DNA of 64,000 bases. Origin: Streptomyces sp. R44 (GTDB lineage: Bacteria > Actinomycetota > Actinomycetes > Streptomycetales > Streptomycetaceae). Where the stretch lies: positions 8,278,501 through 8,342,500 of the forward strand of contig NZ_CP163444.1 in the NCBI RefSeq assembly GCF_041053105.1. Reading direction: 5' to 3'. The translations under genes were made by a program, and so were the position numbers. The notes beneath the pieces are model-generated. The model had not been told where the DNA came from, did not search any database, and was given only the letters and a program-made list of their open reading frames with translations. Positions 1-9,756 of this stretch are shown here, piece by piece. Each line of letters starts with the position of its first letter. Position 1 is the first letter of the stretch.

Positions 1-1
1 C

Positions 2-1720
2 CCCGCGCGGTCCGCGCGGGAGGCGGCGACCGGTACCGGCACCGTGCAGACCTTCCACCTGCCGATCGTTCCCCGCCGCTCTGCGATGGTCGTGAAGACT
101 CTTGCGCTGCACACCTCGATGGACTGGCCCGCCGTCGACCCGCTCTCCGCAGCCGTCGACGTGATCGCTCGTGCCCCGGCCTTTCCCAGGCTGTTGTCCG
201 CCCACAGGGCGGCCTGGCAGCGCGTCTGGGAGCAGGCGGAGTTGCATGCGCCCGGCGAGGCGGGCCGCATCCTGCGGCTGCACGTGTTCCACCTGCTGCA
301 GACGCTCTCCCCGCACACGGCGGAACTCGACGTGGGCGTTCCCGCGCGCGGACTGCACGGTGAGGCGTACCGGGGGCACGTCTTCTGGGACGAGCTCTTC
401 GTCCTGCCCTACCTCGACCTGCACTTCCCCGAGGTGGCCCGGGCGCTGCTCATGTACCGGCACCGCCGACTGCCGGCAGCGCGCGAGGCCGCCCGCCTCG
501 CCGGCCGACAGGGGGCCATGTATCCGTGGCAGAGCGCGAGTTCAGGGCGGGAGGAGACGCAGGTGCTGCATCTCAACCCGCGCTCGGGGCGCTGGTTGGC
601 CGACCACTCCCGGCTGCAGCGCCATGTGGGCTCCGCCGTCGCGTTCAACGTCTGGCGGTACGCGCAGGCCACCGGCGACCGCGGATTCCTCCACTCCGCC
701 GGTGCGGAGACCCTCCTGGAGGTCGCCCGCTTCTGGGCCGGGGCCGCCGCCCTCGATCCGGCGCTGGGCCGCTACCGGATCCGAGGGGTCGTGGGACCCG
801 ACGAGTACCACGACGCCTATCCCGAGGCGACGCTCCCGGGCATCGACGACAACGCCTACACCAACGCGACCGCCGCCTGGGTGCTCGCGCGCGGCCTCGA
901 CCTGCTCGGCGAACTGCCCGAGGCCCGCCGCTCGGAACTCTCGGAGCAACTGTCCCTGGACGCCGCCGAACTCGACCGCTGGGAGGACGTCTCCTGTCGC
1001 CTCCACGTGCCCTTCCACCAGGGTGTGGTGAGCCAGTTCGAGGGCTACGGCGACCTGGCGGAGCTCGACTGGGAGGCGTACCGGACCCGGTACGGCGACA
1101 TCCGCAGACTCGACCGAATCCTGGAGGCCGAGGGCGACACGGTCAACCGCTACCAGGCGTCGAAGCAGGCCGACACCCTCATGCTCGGCTACCTCTTCCG
1201 GCCCGATGAGCTGCACGGTCTGTTCGGACGGCTCGGCTACGCGCTGGACGACGGGGTGTGGCGTGCGACCGTCGCGTACTACCTGAGCCGCACCAGCCAC
1301 GGATCGACCCTCAGCAGTCTCGTCCACGGGTGGGTGCTGGCCCGGCTGATGGGCGCCGACGCCTGGCGGTACTGCGAGGAGGCCCTGCTCGCCGACGTGG
1401 CCGACGTCCAGGGCGGCACGACCGGGGAGGGCGTCCATCTCGGCGCGATGGCGGGCACGATCGACCTCGTCGAACGCGGGATCACCGGTCTGGAAACGGG
1501 ACCCGAAGGGCTTCGGGTGGCGCCGGTGCCGCTTGCCGAGATCCCACGGTTCACGTTCACCCTGTGCGTCGGCCGTCATCGAGGCGTGCGCCTGAGGATT
1601 CTTCCCGGGCGGCTGGCCATCCGCGTTCCCGGCTCGCCCGCGGGCCCGCTCGCCGTCGTTCTCCCCGGCGACCGAAGGGTCACCGTCGCACCCGGACAGG
1701 AGCGGTGGTTCCGTCTGTGA
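2..1720 (+). CDS. GH65 glycoside phosphorylase/hydrolase, 5'-truncated by window edge
   Basis: Probable intracellular phosphorolysis or hydrolysis of an alpha-linked disaccharide (maltose, trehalose or kojibiose type). The frame is open to the window edge, so the N-terminal beta-sandwich and true start lie upstream; 572 residues are visible. Family landmarks are the FWDE motif near nt 383-394, the GPDEYHDAY motif whose general-acid Glu is encoded at 803-805, a KQAD motif near 1160, and the phosphate-site SRTSHGSTLS stretch near 1288-1317. The C-terminal part is a small beta domain, as in GH65. Exact substrate cannot be read from sequence. In Streptomyces such genes often sit near DevR/DevS stress genes, as here, but that link is contextual. 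Confidence 0.88.
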   Translation, partial: PARSAREAATGTGTVQTFHLPIVPRRSAMVVKTLALHTSMDWPAVDPLSAAVDVIARAPAFPRLLSAHRAAWQRVWEQAELHAPGEAGRILRLHVFHLLQTLSPHTAELDVGVPARGLHGEAYRGHVFWDELFVLPYLDLHFPEVARALLMYRHRRLPAAREAARLAGRQGAMYPWQSASSGREETQVLHLNPRSGRWLADHSRLQRHVGSAVAFNVWRYAQATGDRGFLHSAGAETLLEVARFWAGAAALDPALGRYRIRGVVGPDEYHDAYPEATLPGIDDNAYTNATAAWVLARGLDLLGELPEARRSELSEQLSLDAAELDRWEDVSCRLHVPFHQGVVSQFEGYGDLAELDWEAYRTRYGDIRRLDRILEAEGDTVNRYQASKQADTLMLGYLFRPDELHGLFGRLGYALDDGVWRATVAYYLSRTSHGSTLSSLVHGWVLARLMGADAWRYCEEALLADVADVQGGTTGEGVHLGAMAGTIDLVERGITGLETGPEGLRVAPVPLAEIPRFTFTLCVGRHRGVRLRILPGRLAIRVPGSPAGPLAVVLPGDRRVTVAPGQERWFRL

Positions 1721-1781
1721 GAAGTGACTCCGCCCCTGAGAAGCGGTTCAGCCGAAGCGGAGCACCTCGGAGACGGCCGGC

Positions 1782-1807
1782 GAGCGTCGCCACGCCTCGT
1801 GGCGCTC
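1782..1807 (+). terminator. Putative factor-independent terminator after GH65
   Basis: GCCACG-CCT-CGTGGC hairpin (1789-1803) flanked by GAGC/GCTC pairing, 60 nt after the GH65 stop and before the kinase gene. There is no U-tract, which is common in Streptomyces. Confidence 0.45.
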
Positions 1808-1927
1808 GGCCGCACCGGAGTCGCCACGGGTGACGAACCGGCTTCCCCGGGCGCCGCGCGACTCGTCCGCACCGCCTTTCATGGGACGAATCCGGCTGGA
1901 GAGTCGGGGGCACCGGAACTACCGTGA

Positions 1928-3712
<1,785 letters not shown>

Positions 3713-3713
3713 G

Positions 3714-4400
3714 CTACGTCTTCTCGGCGTCGTGTTCGTGGGCCTGCGCGGCGATGACGGCGGCCTGCACGCGGCGCTCCACGCCGAGCTTGCCGAGCAG
3801 CCGGGAGATGTGGTTCTTGACGGTCTTCTCGGACAGGTAGAGCCGCGCGGCGATCTGCCGGTTGGTGAGACCCTCGCCGATCAGTTCGAGCACGGAACGC
3901 TCCCGTTCGGACAGCAGGGCGATCCGTTCGTCCTCCGGAGGCTTCACCGCCTCCGGGTCACGCAGCGAGTGCATCAGCCGCGCTGTGGTGGCCGGGTCCA
4001 GCATCGACTGCCCGGTGGCGACGGTCCGCACGGCCGACACGAGGTCCGAGCCCTTGATCTGCTTGAGGACGTACCCGGCGGCACCGGCCATGATCGCGTC
4101 GAGGAGAGCGTCCTCGTCGTCGAACGACGTCAGCATCAGGCACGCCAGCTCGGGCATCCGGGACCGCAGCTCCCGGCACACGGAGATGCCGTCGCCGTCC
4201 GGCAGACGGACGTCGAGCACCGCCACGTCCGGCCGCAGGGCGGGCCCCCTGGCCAGCGCCTGCTCCGCCGTCGCGGCCTCGCCGACCACCTCCATGTCGG
4301 GCTCGTCGTCGATCAGGTCGCGAAGGCCCCGGCGGACGACCTCGTGATCATCGACGAGGAACACCCGGGTGAGTGCGGTGGCTGTCGGCAGATCGGTCAT
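3714..4400 (-). CDS. DevR/DosR-type NarL-family response regulator
   Basis: DNA-binding response regulator, likely partner of the convergent GAF kinase. Receiver domain with acidic pocket VDD near the N-terminus and phosphoacceptor Asp63 (VLDVRLPDG), conserved YVLKQ Lys, then a LuxR-type helix-turn-helix containing GLTNRQIAARLYLSEKTVKN. Length (228 aa) fits the family. ATG 4400 is preferred over an upstream in-frame start at 4439 because AGGGG lies 5 nt upstream and the receiver begins right after it. Such regulators usually bind GGGnC-N4-GnCCC-like sites; a matching inverted repeat lies ahead of the downstream-neighbour CBS gene. Confidence 0.9.
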   Translation of the reverse strand: MTDLPTATALTRVFLVDDHEVVRRGLRDLIDDEPDMEVVGEAATAEQALARGPALRPDVAVLDVRLPDGDGISVCRELRSRMPELACLMLTSFDDEDALLDAIMAGAAGYVLKQIKGSDLVSAVRTVATGQSMLDPATTARLMHSLRDPEAVKPPEDERIALLSERERSVLELIGEGLTNRQIAARLYLSEKTVKNHISRLLGKLGVERRVQAAVIAAQAHEHDAEKT

Positions 4401-4463
4401 GGCGACCCCTGTGGTCGGTCGGGTGGTGCCCGCCCCCACAAGGATTGTCCGTCACGGAGCCCC

Positions 4464-5090
4464 TCAAGGGGCACCGAGATCCATCCGGACGTCGACGACG
4501 CCCTCCACAGCACGCACGGCACGGGCGACCAGCGGCACCATCGACCGGTCGGAGAGCGACCCACGGATCGTGGCCACACCCTCCTCGACCGCTACGTCGA
4601 GCTCCGCGGGCGCGGTCGGCTCGCTGAGCACGGAGCGGCGGATGTCCTCCTCGATCTCGGCGTCCGTACGGAGGAACACCTTCAGGAGATCACTCCGGCT
4701 GACGACACCCTCCAGCATGCCGACGCCATTGACCACGGGCAGGCGCTTCACCCTCCTCGTCGCCATGATCCGTGCCGCCTCGGCGAGCGTCGCGTCAGGA
4801 TGGACGGTCACGGCCGGGCTGGACATGAGCTCCCCGGCCCGGACGGCTCCGGCCTTGGACGCCGCGGCGAACTCGTCCGGGCGGGGGTCGTCCGTGCGGA
4901 ACTCCTCCTTGGCCAGCAGATCGGCCTCCGACACGACCCCGATCACCCGTCCCTCCCCCTCCAGAACGGGCAAGGCACTCACCTTCCACTGATCCATGAG
5001 CGCGACGATCTCCTTGTACGGCGCGTCACGCCCGACGGCGATGGCGGTGTGGGTCATGACGTCGCTGACGGTGTAGCGCGAGGCGGTCAT
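4464..5090 (-). CDS. CBS-pair and BON domain protein
   Basis: Likely adenylate-sensing stress protein. Two CBS repeats (about 8-60 and 85-140: VSDVMTH...LPVLEG and AGELMSS...LPVVNG) are followed by a BON domain (about 160-208, VEEGVATIRGSLSD). Length is 208 aa. ATG 5090 is selected over GTG 5093 because GGGAG on the minus strand sits 6 nt before it. CBS/BON proteins are recurrent DevR-regulon neighbours in actinomycetes (established family context); actual regulation here is inferred from the position next to devR-like and flavodoxin genes. Confidence 0.88.
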   Translation of the reverse strand: MTASRYTVSDVMTHTAIAVGRDAPYKEIVALMDQWKVSALPVLEGEGRVIGVVSEADLLAKEEFRTDDPRPDEFAAASKAGAVRAGELMSSPAVTVHPDATLAEAARIMATRRVKRLPVVNGVGMLEGVVSRSDLLKVFLRTDAEIEEDIRRSVLSEPTAPAELDVAVEEGVATIRGSLSDRSMVPLVARAVRAVEGVVDVRMDLGAP

Positions 5091-5163
5091 CACGTTCTCC
5101 CGGAGGGGTGAAGATGCGCATCGGTGTCCACTCCAGTCTGGCCGCGGTGCGAGTGGGAGAGGA

Positions 5164-5177
5164 GGGCCGGATGGCCC
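5164..5177. promoter_or_regulatory. GGGCC-N4-GGCCC inverted repeat ahead of CBS gene
   Basis: Arms GGGCC (5164-5168) and GGCCC (5173-5177) around GGAT, 74 bp upstream of the CBS start. The geometry fits the GGGnC-N4-GnCCC core of DosR-type sites. G+C-rich background makes chance likely. Confidence 0.25.
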
Positions 5178-5260
5178 CCACGAGGCCCTGTGCGGCCGTG
5201 CGAGGGTGCCAGCCCCGCCTCCGGCGGCGCGCTACGTGCGGCACAGTCCTCTTGGGTCAG

Positions 5261-5806
5261 TCACACGACCTGGAGGGCCGCGCCCCACGCCCTCGCGCGA
5301 TCCCGTTCGCCGGCGCGCAGCGGCCCGTCCGTGTCCTCGATGATGAATCCCTCCGGTTCCGCGACGAGTTCATAGCCGTGGCCGCGGAGCCGACGGGCGA
5401 TGCCACTGGCGGCGGCGCCCGCCAGGCGCATGTCCGCCCGGGTGTCGAAGGCCGCGGCGGCGTGGGTGCCGGTGTGGGCCTTCGGGAGCGTGTCGTGGAA
5501 CCAGTCGCGAACGCCAGGGCCCTCGGCGCCCGCCTCGGCGGTGAAGGGACGCTCCTTCTTCTCGGCCTCCTGCCTCTCGGCCTTCAGCCCCATCTTCCGG
5601 CTCATCCCGGTGGTCATGCCTCGCATTTGGGTCGGCCCGCCGACGACCAGCAGGTCGGTGGGGCCGATGCGCTCCGGCAGCGCGTCGGCCACTGCCACGC
5701 ACTCGACCTCGGCGTCCGGGTGCGTCGCCTTCACACCCTCTCCGATCGCGTCGGCGATCTCGCGCGTGTTGCCGAACAGGCTCTCGTACACGATCACAGC
5801 ACGCAT
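5261..5806 (-). CDS. Flavodoxin-domain protein
   Basis: Single-domain flavodoxin-like electron carrier or FMN-binding regulator, 181 aa, cytoplasmic. The FMN phosphate loop SLFGNT lies at residues 9-14 and the second FMN-contact loop VVGGPTQMRG near 54-63. No redox Cys or iron-sulphur motif. Start ATG 5806 follows an AGGAG about 10 nt upstream. It lies 14 bp below the end of the membrane glycosyltransferase reading frame, but that frame's last 80 codons look non-coding and may hold this gene's promoter. Related flavodoxins occur in DevR-linked stress clusters of Streptomyces. Confidence 0.85.
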   Translation of the reverse strand: MRAVIVYESLFGNTREIADAIGEGVKATHPDAEVECVAVADALPERIGPTDLLVVGGPTQMRGMTTGMSRKMGLKAERQEAEKKERPFTAEAGAEGPGVRDWFHDTLPKAHTGTHAAAAFDTRADMRLAGAAASGIARRLRGHGYELVAEPEGFIIEDTDGPLRAGERDRARAWGAALQVV

Positions 5807-5820
5807 GACGACTCATCTCC

Positions 5821-7398
5821 TCAGGCTTCCTTCTCGGGTCTCCGCCGCCGCTTCGATCGCCCGCAGCGCTCCGCGCAGCACGATCCCCACGCCCGGGGAG
5901 ACCGGCGTCCAGGAGCGGCCGCACCTGCCGGCTCGATCAACGGGCGGACGGCGTACTCGGTCCGGCACGCCACGTGCCCACATGTGGACCTCCGGGACCC
6001 GACACCACCAGTCTGATCCACAGGACAGGCATCCCGCTTGGGTCGAATGGTCCCCAGTCGCATCGCGTGGCGGCCTCTCCGGCGCGCCCACCACCCCGCG
6101 GCCACCAGCAGCGCCGCCGCTCCGTACGCCCCGGTCACCCACTCGACGCCGATGACCGGTCCCGCCGGATAGGCGACGGCGCCGGCGAGGGCGATGCCCA
6201 GCCACTCCCAACGGCCGTCCAGCGCGACGAGGGCGACGAGCAGGAGTGCGTACCAGGAGTAGCCGGGGGTCAGCAGGAGGAAGGCCGAGCCGGTGGTCAG
6301 CAGGGCGCCGCGCCAAGGGCGTTCGGGATCGCCGCGCCACCAGACCGCGAGAGCCACCGCCGTCATGACGAGCAGGACGGCGAGCGGCGCCCACGTGTCC
6401 GGCAGGACGAGGCGCAGCAGGGCGTACCGGCCGCCTGCCCCCGCGTCGTCGTACCCCTCCTCCTGCGCGTATCCGCCCAGGTAGCCGAGGACGGAGCCGT
6501 CGGAGAGCAGGACGTACGGGAGGTACACCACCCCCACGACCGCCACCGTCGGAACCACGACCGCCAGGAACGTCCGTGGTCGGCGGAGTCCGGACAGAAC
6601 ACCCGGGAGCAGGATGGCCGGCAGGAGTTTCGCGGCGATCGCGAGGCCGAGCAGGACGCCGCCGGTGACGCGTCGCCGGGCGACGACGGCGAGGGCGGCG
6701 ACCGAGAACAGGACGGCGAGGACGTCGACATGGGCGTTGTCGACGGCCTCGACGGGGACGGCCGGGCACCAGGCCCACAGCGCGGCCTGACGAGGAGCGC
6801 CCCGCCGACGCAGGACGGCGACCAGCAGGCCGGTCACCGCGAGGGACAGGACTGCCGCGCCGGTCTGGAGCGCCTTGTGGTGGGTGCCGGCCGGCGCGAG
6901 GGCGTGGACCAGGAGGAACCAGCCCTCGGCGACGGGCGGGTAGATCGTGTGCACGGCCGGCCGGTTGATGCGGGTGCAGCCGCCGTCGGCCAGCGGCGCG
7001 AGGTCGCGGGCGTGCGCGCAGGCGGCCGGGTCGGGGAAGAGCCACGCGTCGCGCAGCCGGACCAGGGCCGGGTCGGCGGGGGCGTGGTCGTACGGGGAGA
7101 TGCCGGCCGCCTGTACCCGGCCGTCCCACGCGTACCGGTACGAGTCCGTGCTCGTCCGCGGCGCCGCCACGAGCCCCGTGGTCGTGACCGCGACCGCTCC
7201 CGCGAGCACGAGCGGGACCACCGCGCGGGCGGGGACCCGGCGCAGGGCGACCACCGCTGTGGCGAACAGTGCCCAGCAGCCCGCGTAACCCGTCAGGAAG
7301 CCGACCCCCAGGGCGTTCCCGCGGAGCAGGACGACGAGGGCGGTGGCCAGGGCCGCGAGCAGGAGGACGGTGACGACGAGCGGACGGGCACGAGGCAT
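5821..7398 (-). CDS. Polyprenol-phosphate-sugar-dependent membrane glycosyltransferase (GT87/DUF2029-like)
   Basis: Multi-pass integral membrane protein (about 10-12 hydrophobic helices) of the GT-C type that transfers sugars from polyprenyl phosphate donors on the outer membrane face. The acidic motif DSYRYAWDGR (Asp85) fits the GT87/DUF2029 catalytic region after the first helices. The domain ends near residue 445; the remaining 80 residues are Cys/Arg-rich, lack family character and run to just before the flavodoxin ribosome-binding site, so the true stop may have been lost or the tail may be an artefact. It diverges from the molybdoenzyme gene across 104 bp containing a shared 20-bp box. 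Confidence 0.78.
   Translation of the reverse strand: MPRARPLVVTVLLLAALATALVVLLRGNALGVGFLTGYAGCWALFATAVVALRRVPARAVVPLVLAGAVAVTTTGLVAAPRTSTDSYRYAWDGRVQAAGISPYDHAPADPALVRLRDAWLFPDPAACAHARDLAPLADGGCTRINRPAVHTIYPPVAEGWFLLVHALAPAGTHHKALQTGAAVLSLAVTGLLVAVLRRRGAPRQAALWAWCPAVPVEAVDNAHVDVLAVLFSVAALAVVARRRVTGGVLLGLAIAAKLLPAILLPGVLSGLRRPRTFLAVVVPTVAVVGVVYLPYVLLSDGSVLGYLGGYAQEEGYDDAGAGGRYALLRLVLPDTWAPLAVLLVMTAVALAVWWRGDPERPWRGALLTTGSAFLLLTPGYSWYALLLVALVALDGRWEWLGIALAGAVAYPAGPVIGVEWVTGAYGAAALLVAAGWWARRRGRHAMRLGTIRPKRDACPVDQTGGVGSRRSTCGHVACRTEYAVRPLIEPAGAAAPGRRSPRAWGSCCAERCGRSKRRRRPEKEA
6038..6057. promoter_or_regulatory. Candidate DevR-type box upstream of flavodoxin gene
   Basis: TTGGGTCGAATGGTCCCCAG; read on the minus strand it carries a good GGGGAC half-site and a CCCAA half-site one base out of register with the mycobacterial DosR box. 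It lies about 230 bp upstream of the flavodoxin start, inside the non-coding-looking tail of the GT87 frame. Confidence 0.25.
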
Positions 7399-7446
7399 GG
7401 GCGCAGCCTGGCAGCGCGTACGGCCGCCCGGCGGGCGACCCGTCGG

Positions 7447-7466
7447 GGCGTTCGGGTTTCGTAAGG
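7447..7466. promoter_or_regulatory. Shared 20-bp box, copy 1
   Basis: GGCGTTCGGGTTTCGTAAGG in the divergent promoter of the GT87 and molybdoenzyme genes. It matches 18 of 20 bases with the minus strand of 11114-11133, the divergent promoter of the GT2 operon and the two-component system. Likely operator of the response regulator at 11195 (inference). Confidence 0.55.
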
Positions 7467-7475
7467 TGTCGAACC

Positions 7476-7487
7476 CTCCGTACGGAG
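7476..7487. promoter_or_regulatory. 12-bp perfect palindrome CTCCGTACGGAG
   Basis: Lies 15 bp upstream of the molybdoenzyme start and 9 bp below the shared box. Could be an operator or overlap a TACGGA -10 element. Confidence 0.3.
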
Positions 7488-7502
7488 CCGAGCGGCGGTG
7501 TC

Positions 7503-8702
7503 ATGGACGTCATGACCTCCCGCATGCCCAGACCGCGTCGGAGCGCCCTGCCCGCGCTGCGGCCGCCCGCCTTCACCGGCCGTCTGCCCGCCTTCACCGG
7601 CCGTCTCCACGACGCGCGTACGGCGACCGCCGTAGGCAGGTGGCTCGGTGTGGCCTTCGCCGTCTGTTTCGCGACCGGCCTCGTCAGCCACTACCTCCAG
7701 CACCCACCCGACTGGCTCGCCGACGATCTGCCCACCCGGCCGGTGTGGGGCTACCGGCTCACCCAGGGGCTGCACGTCGCCACCGGTCTCGCGGCGATCG
7801 TGCTGCTCCTGGTCAAGCTCTGGGCGGTGTACCCGCGGCTGTTCGTGTGGCCACCGGTCCGGTCCGCGCGGCACGCGCTGGAGCGGCTGTCCGTCGCGGT
7901 GCTGGTCGCCTCGGCCGTGTTCCAGGTGCTGACCGGGCTGCTCAACATCGTCGAGTGGTACCCCTGGCCCTTCTCCTTCGTGCCCGTGCACTTCGCCGTC
8001 GCCTGGGTCGTGACCGGGTCGATCCTGCTGCACATCGCCGTCAAGGCTCCCGAGATCAGGGCCCATTGGGGCAGGCGATCGGCAGGGACGCTTGCGTTGC
8101 CGGCCGAGGACGGCCCCGACCGTCGCTCGCTGCTGCTGGGCGCGGGCGCCGCCGTCGGCGTGGTGACGCTGACGACGGTGGGGCAGTCCTTCACGCCGCT
8201 GAAGGCGTTCGACCTGCTCGCCCCTCGGCACCCGGACCATGGTCCGCAGGGCCTGCCCGTCAACCGGACCGCCGCCGCGGCCGGCGTCTCGGCGCACGGT
8301 CTGGGGGCCTGGCGGTTGGAGGTCGCCGGTCCACATCCGTACACGCTGTCGCTCGACGCGTTGCGGGCCCTGCCCCAGACCCGGGTCCGGCTGCCGATCG
8401 CCTGCGTCGAGGGCTGGAGCGTGGCGGCGCACTGGGGAGGAGTGCGGGTACGGGACCTGGTGGAGCGGGCCGGTGCGTGGCCCGGCTCCGTCGCCGTACG
8501 GGTGACCTCACTGGAGGTGAGCGGTGCCTATCGGGTGATGGAGATGGGCGCCGACTACGCGGACGATCCGCTGACCCTCCTCGCCCTGACCCTCAACGGG
8601 CAGCCTCTCTCCCTCGATCACGGCTTTCCCGCGCGGATCATCGCCCCCGACCGGCCCGGGGTGCTGCAGACCAAGTGGGTGCACCGTCTGGAGGTGCTGT
8701 GA
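7503..8702 (+). CDS. Membrane-anchored molybdopterin-dependent oxidoreductase with b561-like haem domain
   Basis: Two-part enzyme of 399 aa. Residues 45-185 form four membrane helices with His residues (His63/67, His91, His163, His177) placed like haem b ligands. After a further hydrophobic segment (210-228, possible anchor) comes a sulfite-oxidase-type Moco domain with ligand Cys301 in IACVEGWS and the following WGGVRVRDL segment. The catalytic domain should face outside. Substrate unknown; the family includes protein-methionine-sulfoxide reductase and sulfite oxidase relatives. The N-terminus contains a duplicated PAFTGRL heptad (nt 7568-7605). ATG 7503 has a weak ribosome site; ATG 7512 or 7524 are alternatives. 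It overlaps the next gene by GTGA. Confidence 0.82.
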   Translation: MDVMTSRMPRPRRSALPALRPPAFTGRLPAFTGRLHDARTATAVGRWLGVAFAVCFATGLVSHYLQHPPDWLADDLPTRPVWGYRLTQGLHVATGLAAIVLLLVKLWAVYPRLFVWPPVRSARHALERLSVAVLVASAVFQVLTGLLNIVEWYPWPFSFVPVHFAVAWVVTGSILLHIAVKAPEIRAHWGRRSAGTLALPAEDGPDRRSLLLGAGAAVGVVTLTTVGQSFTPLKAFDLLAPRHPDHGPQGLPVNRTAAAAGVSAHGLGAWRLEVAGPHPYTLSLDALRALPQTRVRLPIACVEGWSVAAHWGGVRVRDLVERAGAWPGSVAVRVTSLEVSGAYRVMEMGADYADDPLTLLALTLNGQPLSLDHGFPARIIAPDRPGVLQTKWVHRLEVL

Positions 8703-9118
8703 GGACGGCGAGCGTGTTGCGGTACGGGGTCGGCGGCCTGGGGCTCGTCCTGATCGGTGTCGGAGCGTGGCGTGTGGCCGACCAGCCGGACCCGCTGGGC
8801 GTACTGGTGTGGCTGGCCGGGGCGGTCGTCCTGCACGACGGGATCATCGCCCCGCTGGTCCTCGCCATCGGGCTGCTCGTCGTCGGACGCCCGGAGCGGG
8901 GTGTGCTGCGTGGCGCGCTGGTCGTGGCAGGGAGCCTGCTGCTGGTCACGCTGCCGCTGCTGGTCCGGCCGGGGGAGCCGCCGAACCCCTCCGCCCTGCC
9001 GCTGCCGTACGGACGCAACCTCGTGATCGTCCTCGCCGCGGTCGTCGTGGTGGCGGTGGCAGTGATCCTCGTACGACGGTGGCGGGGGCGTTCTCAGCGG
9101 AGCACGGACGACGACTGA
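8699..9118 (+). CDS. Small integral membrane protein coupled to the molybdoenzyme
   Basis: 139-residue protein starting with a GTG that overlaps the previous stop codon (GTGA at 8699-8702), so translation is probably coupled. Three or four hydrophobic stretches (VLRYGVGGLGLVLIGVGAW, APLVLAIGLLVVG, ALVVAGSLLLVTLPLLV, LVIVLAAVVVVAVAVIL) predict a membrane subunit ending in an Arg-rich cytoplasmic tail. No family recognised; a partner or anchor for the haem/Moco enzyme is the simplest idea. Its last 25 nt overlap the 3' end of the convergent methyltransferase gene. Confidence 0.72.
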   Translation: MRTASVLRYGVGGLGLVLIGVGAWRVADQPDPLGVLVWLAGAVVLHDGIIAPLVLAIGLLVVGRPERGVLRGALVVAGSLLLVTLPLLVRPGEPPNPSALPLPYGRNLVIVLAAVVVVAVAVILVRRWRGRSQRSTDDD

Positions 9119-9756
9119 CGTGTGAGGGTCACGAAGTGACGGCCCCACAGGTCCCATCGTTCGGACACGGTCCAGCCGGTGGCGGCCGCGTGAGCGGACA
9201 GCGCGGGTATCCCGACGCGGGCCCAGGGGAACGGCGTGCCCCGCCCGCCCCGGCCGTCGTCCACCTGCACCTCGCAGCGTTCGTCGACGTCCAGGGGCAC
9301 GCATTCCGCGATGACCCGGCCCGAGCCGGAGACGACCTGTCGCAGCCGGCGCAGCAGAGCCGTGGGGTCTCCGCCGATTCCGATGTTGCCGTCGATGAGC
9401 AGGGCCGTGTCCCAGCGTCCTTCCCCGGGCAGGGAATCGAAGACCGAGCGGCACAGGGCCGTCGCGCCGAGCCGAACCGCACGGGCGACGGCCTCCGGAC
9501 TGACGTCGACCCCCAACGCGCGATGCCCTTCGGCAGCGAGGGCGGCGACGAGCCGCCCCGGTCCGCAGCCCACGTCGAGGACCGTACCGTGGCAGCGGTC
9601 CAGGACGGACCGGTCCGCGTGGTCGGGCGCCTCGCACCAGCGCTCGACCTCCAGGGGCAGGAGCCAGCCGTCGTCGCGGCGCAGGAACAGCGGGCCCCGA
9701 CCCGTGCGCAGGGCGTCGCTGTACGGGTCGGCGCGCCAGGCCGTCGTCGTGGTCAC
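9094..9756 (-). CDS. Class I SAM-dependent methyltransferase
   Basis: 220-aa methyltransferase with SAM-binding motif I VLDVGCGPGRLVAAL (about residues 59-73), acidic loop LGVDVSP, and motif IV-like LLIDGNIGIGGDP. GTG start at 9756 forms a GTGA overlap with the stop of the upstream sugar-nucleotide-transferase-like gene; it is the third gene of a tightly coupled operon with GT2 and the DUF2064 protein. Target unknown, probably a lipid-linked or sugar intermediate made by the neighbouring glycosyltransferases (inference). C-terminal tail overlaps the convergent membrane-protein gene. Confidence 0.83.
   Translation of the reverse strand: MTTTTAWRADPYSDALRTGRGPLFLRRDDGWLLPLEVERWCEAPDHADRSVLDRCHGTVLDVGCGPGRLVAALAAEGHRALGVDVSPEAVARAVRLGATALCRSVFDSLPGEGRWDTALLIDGNIGIGGDPTALLRRLRQVVSGSGRVIAECVPLDVDERCEVQVDDGRGGRGTPFPWARVGIPALSAHAAATGWTVSERWDLWGRHFVTLTRQSSSVLR

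Noticed and set aside
5813..7597. 594-aa minus-strand frame over GT87
   Set aside because: Arg/Pro/Gly-rich shadow frame; the membrane protein frame has clear helices and family motif.
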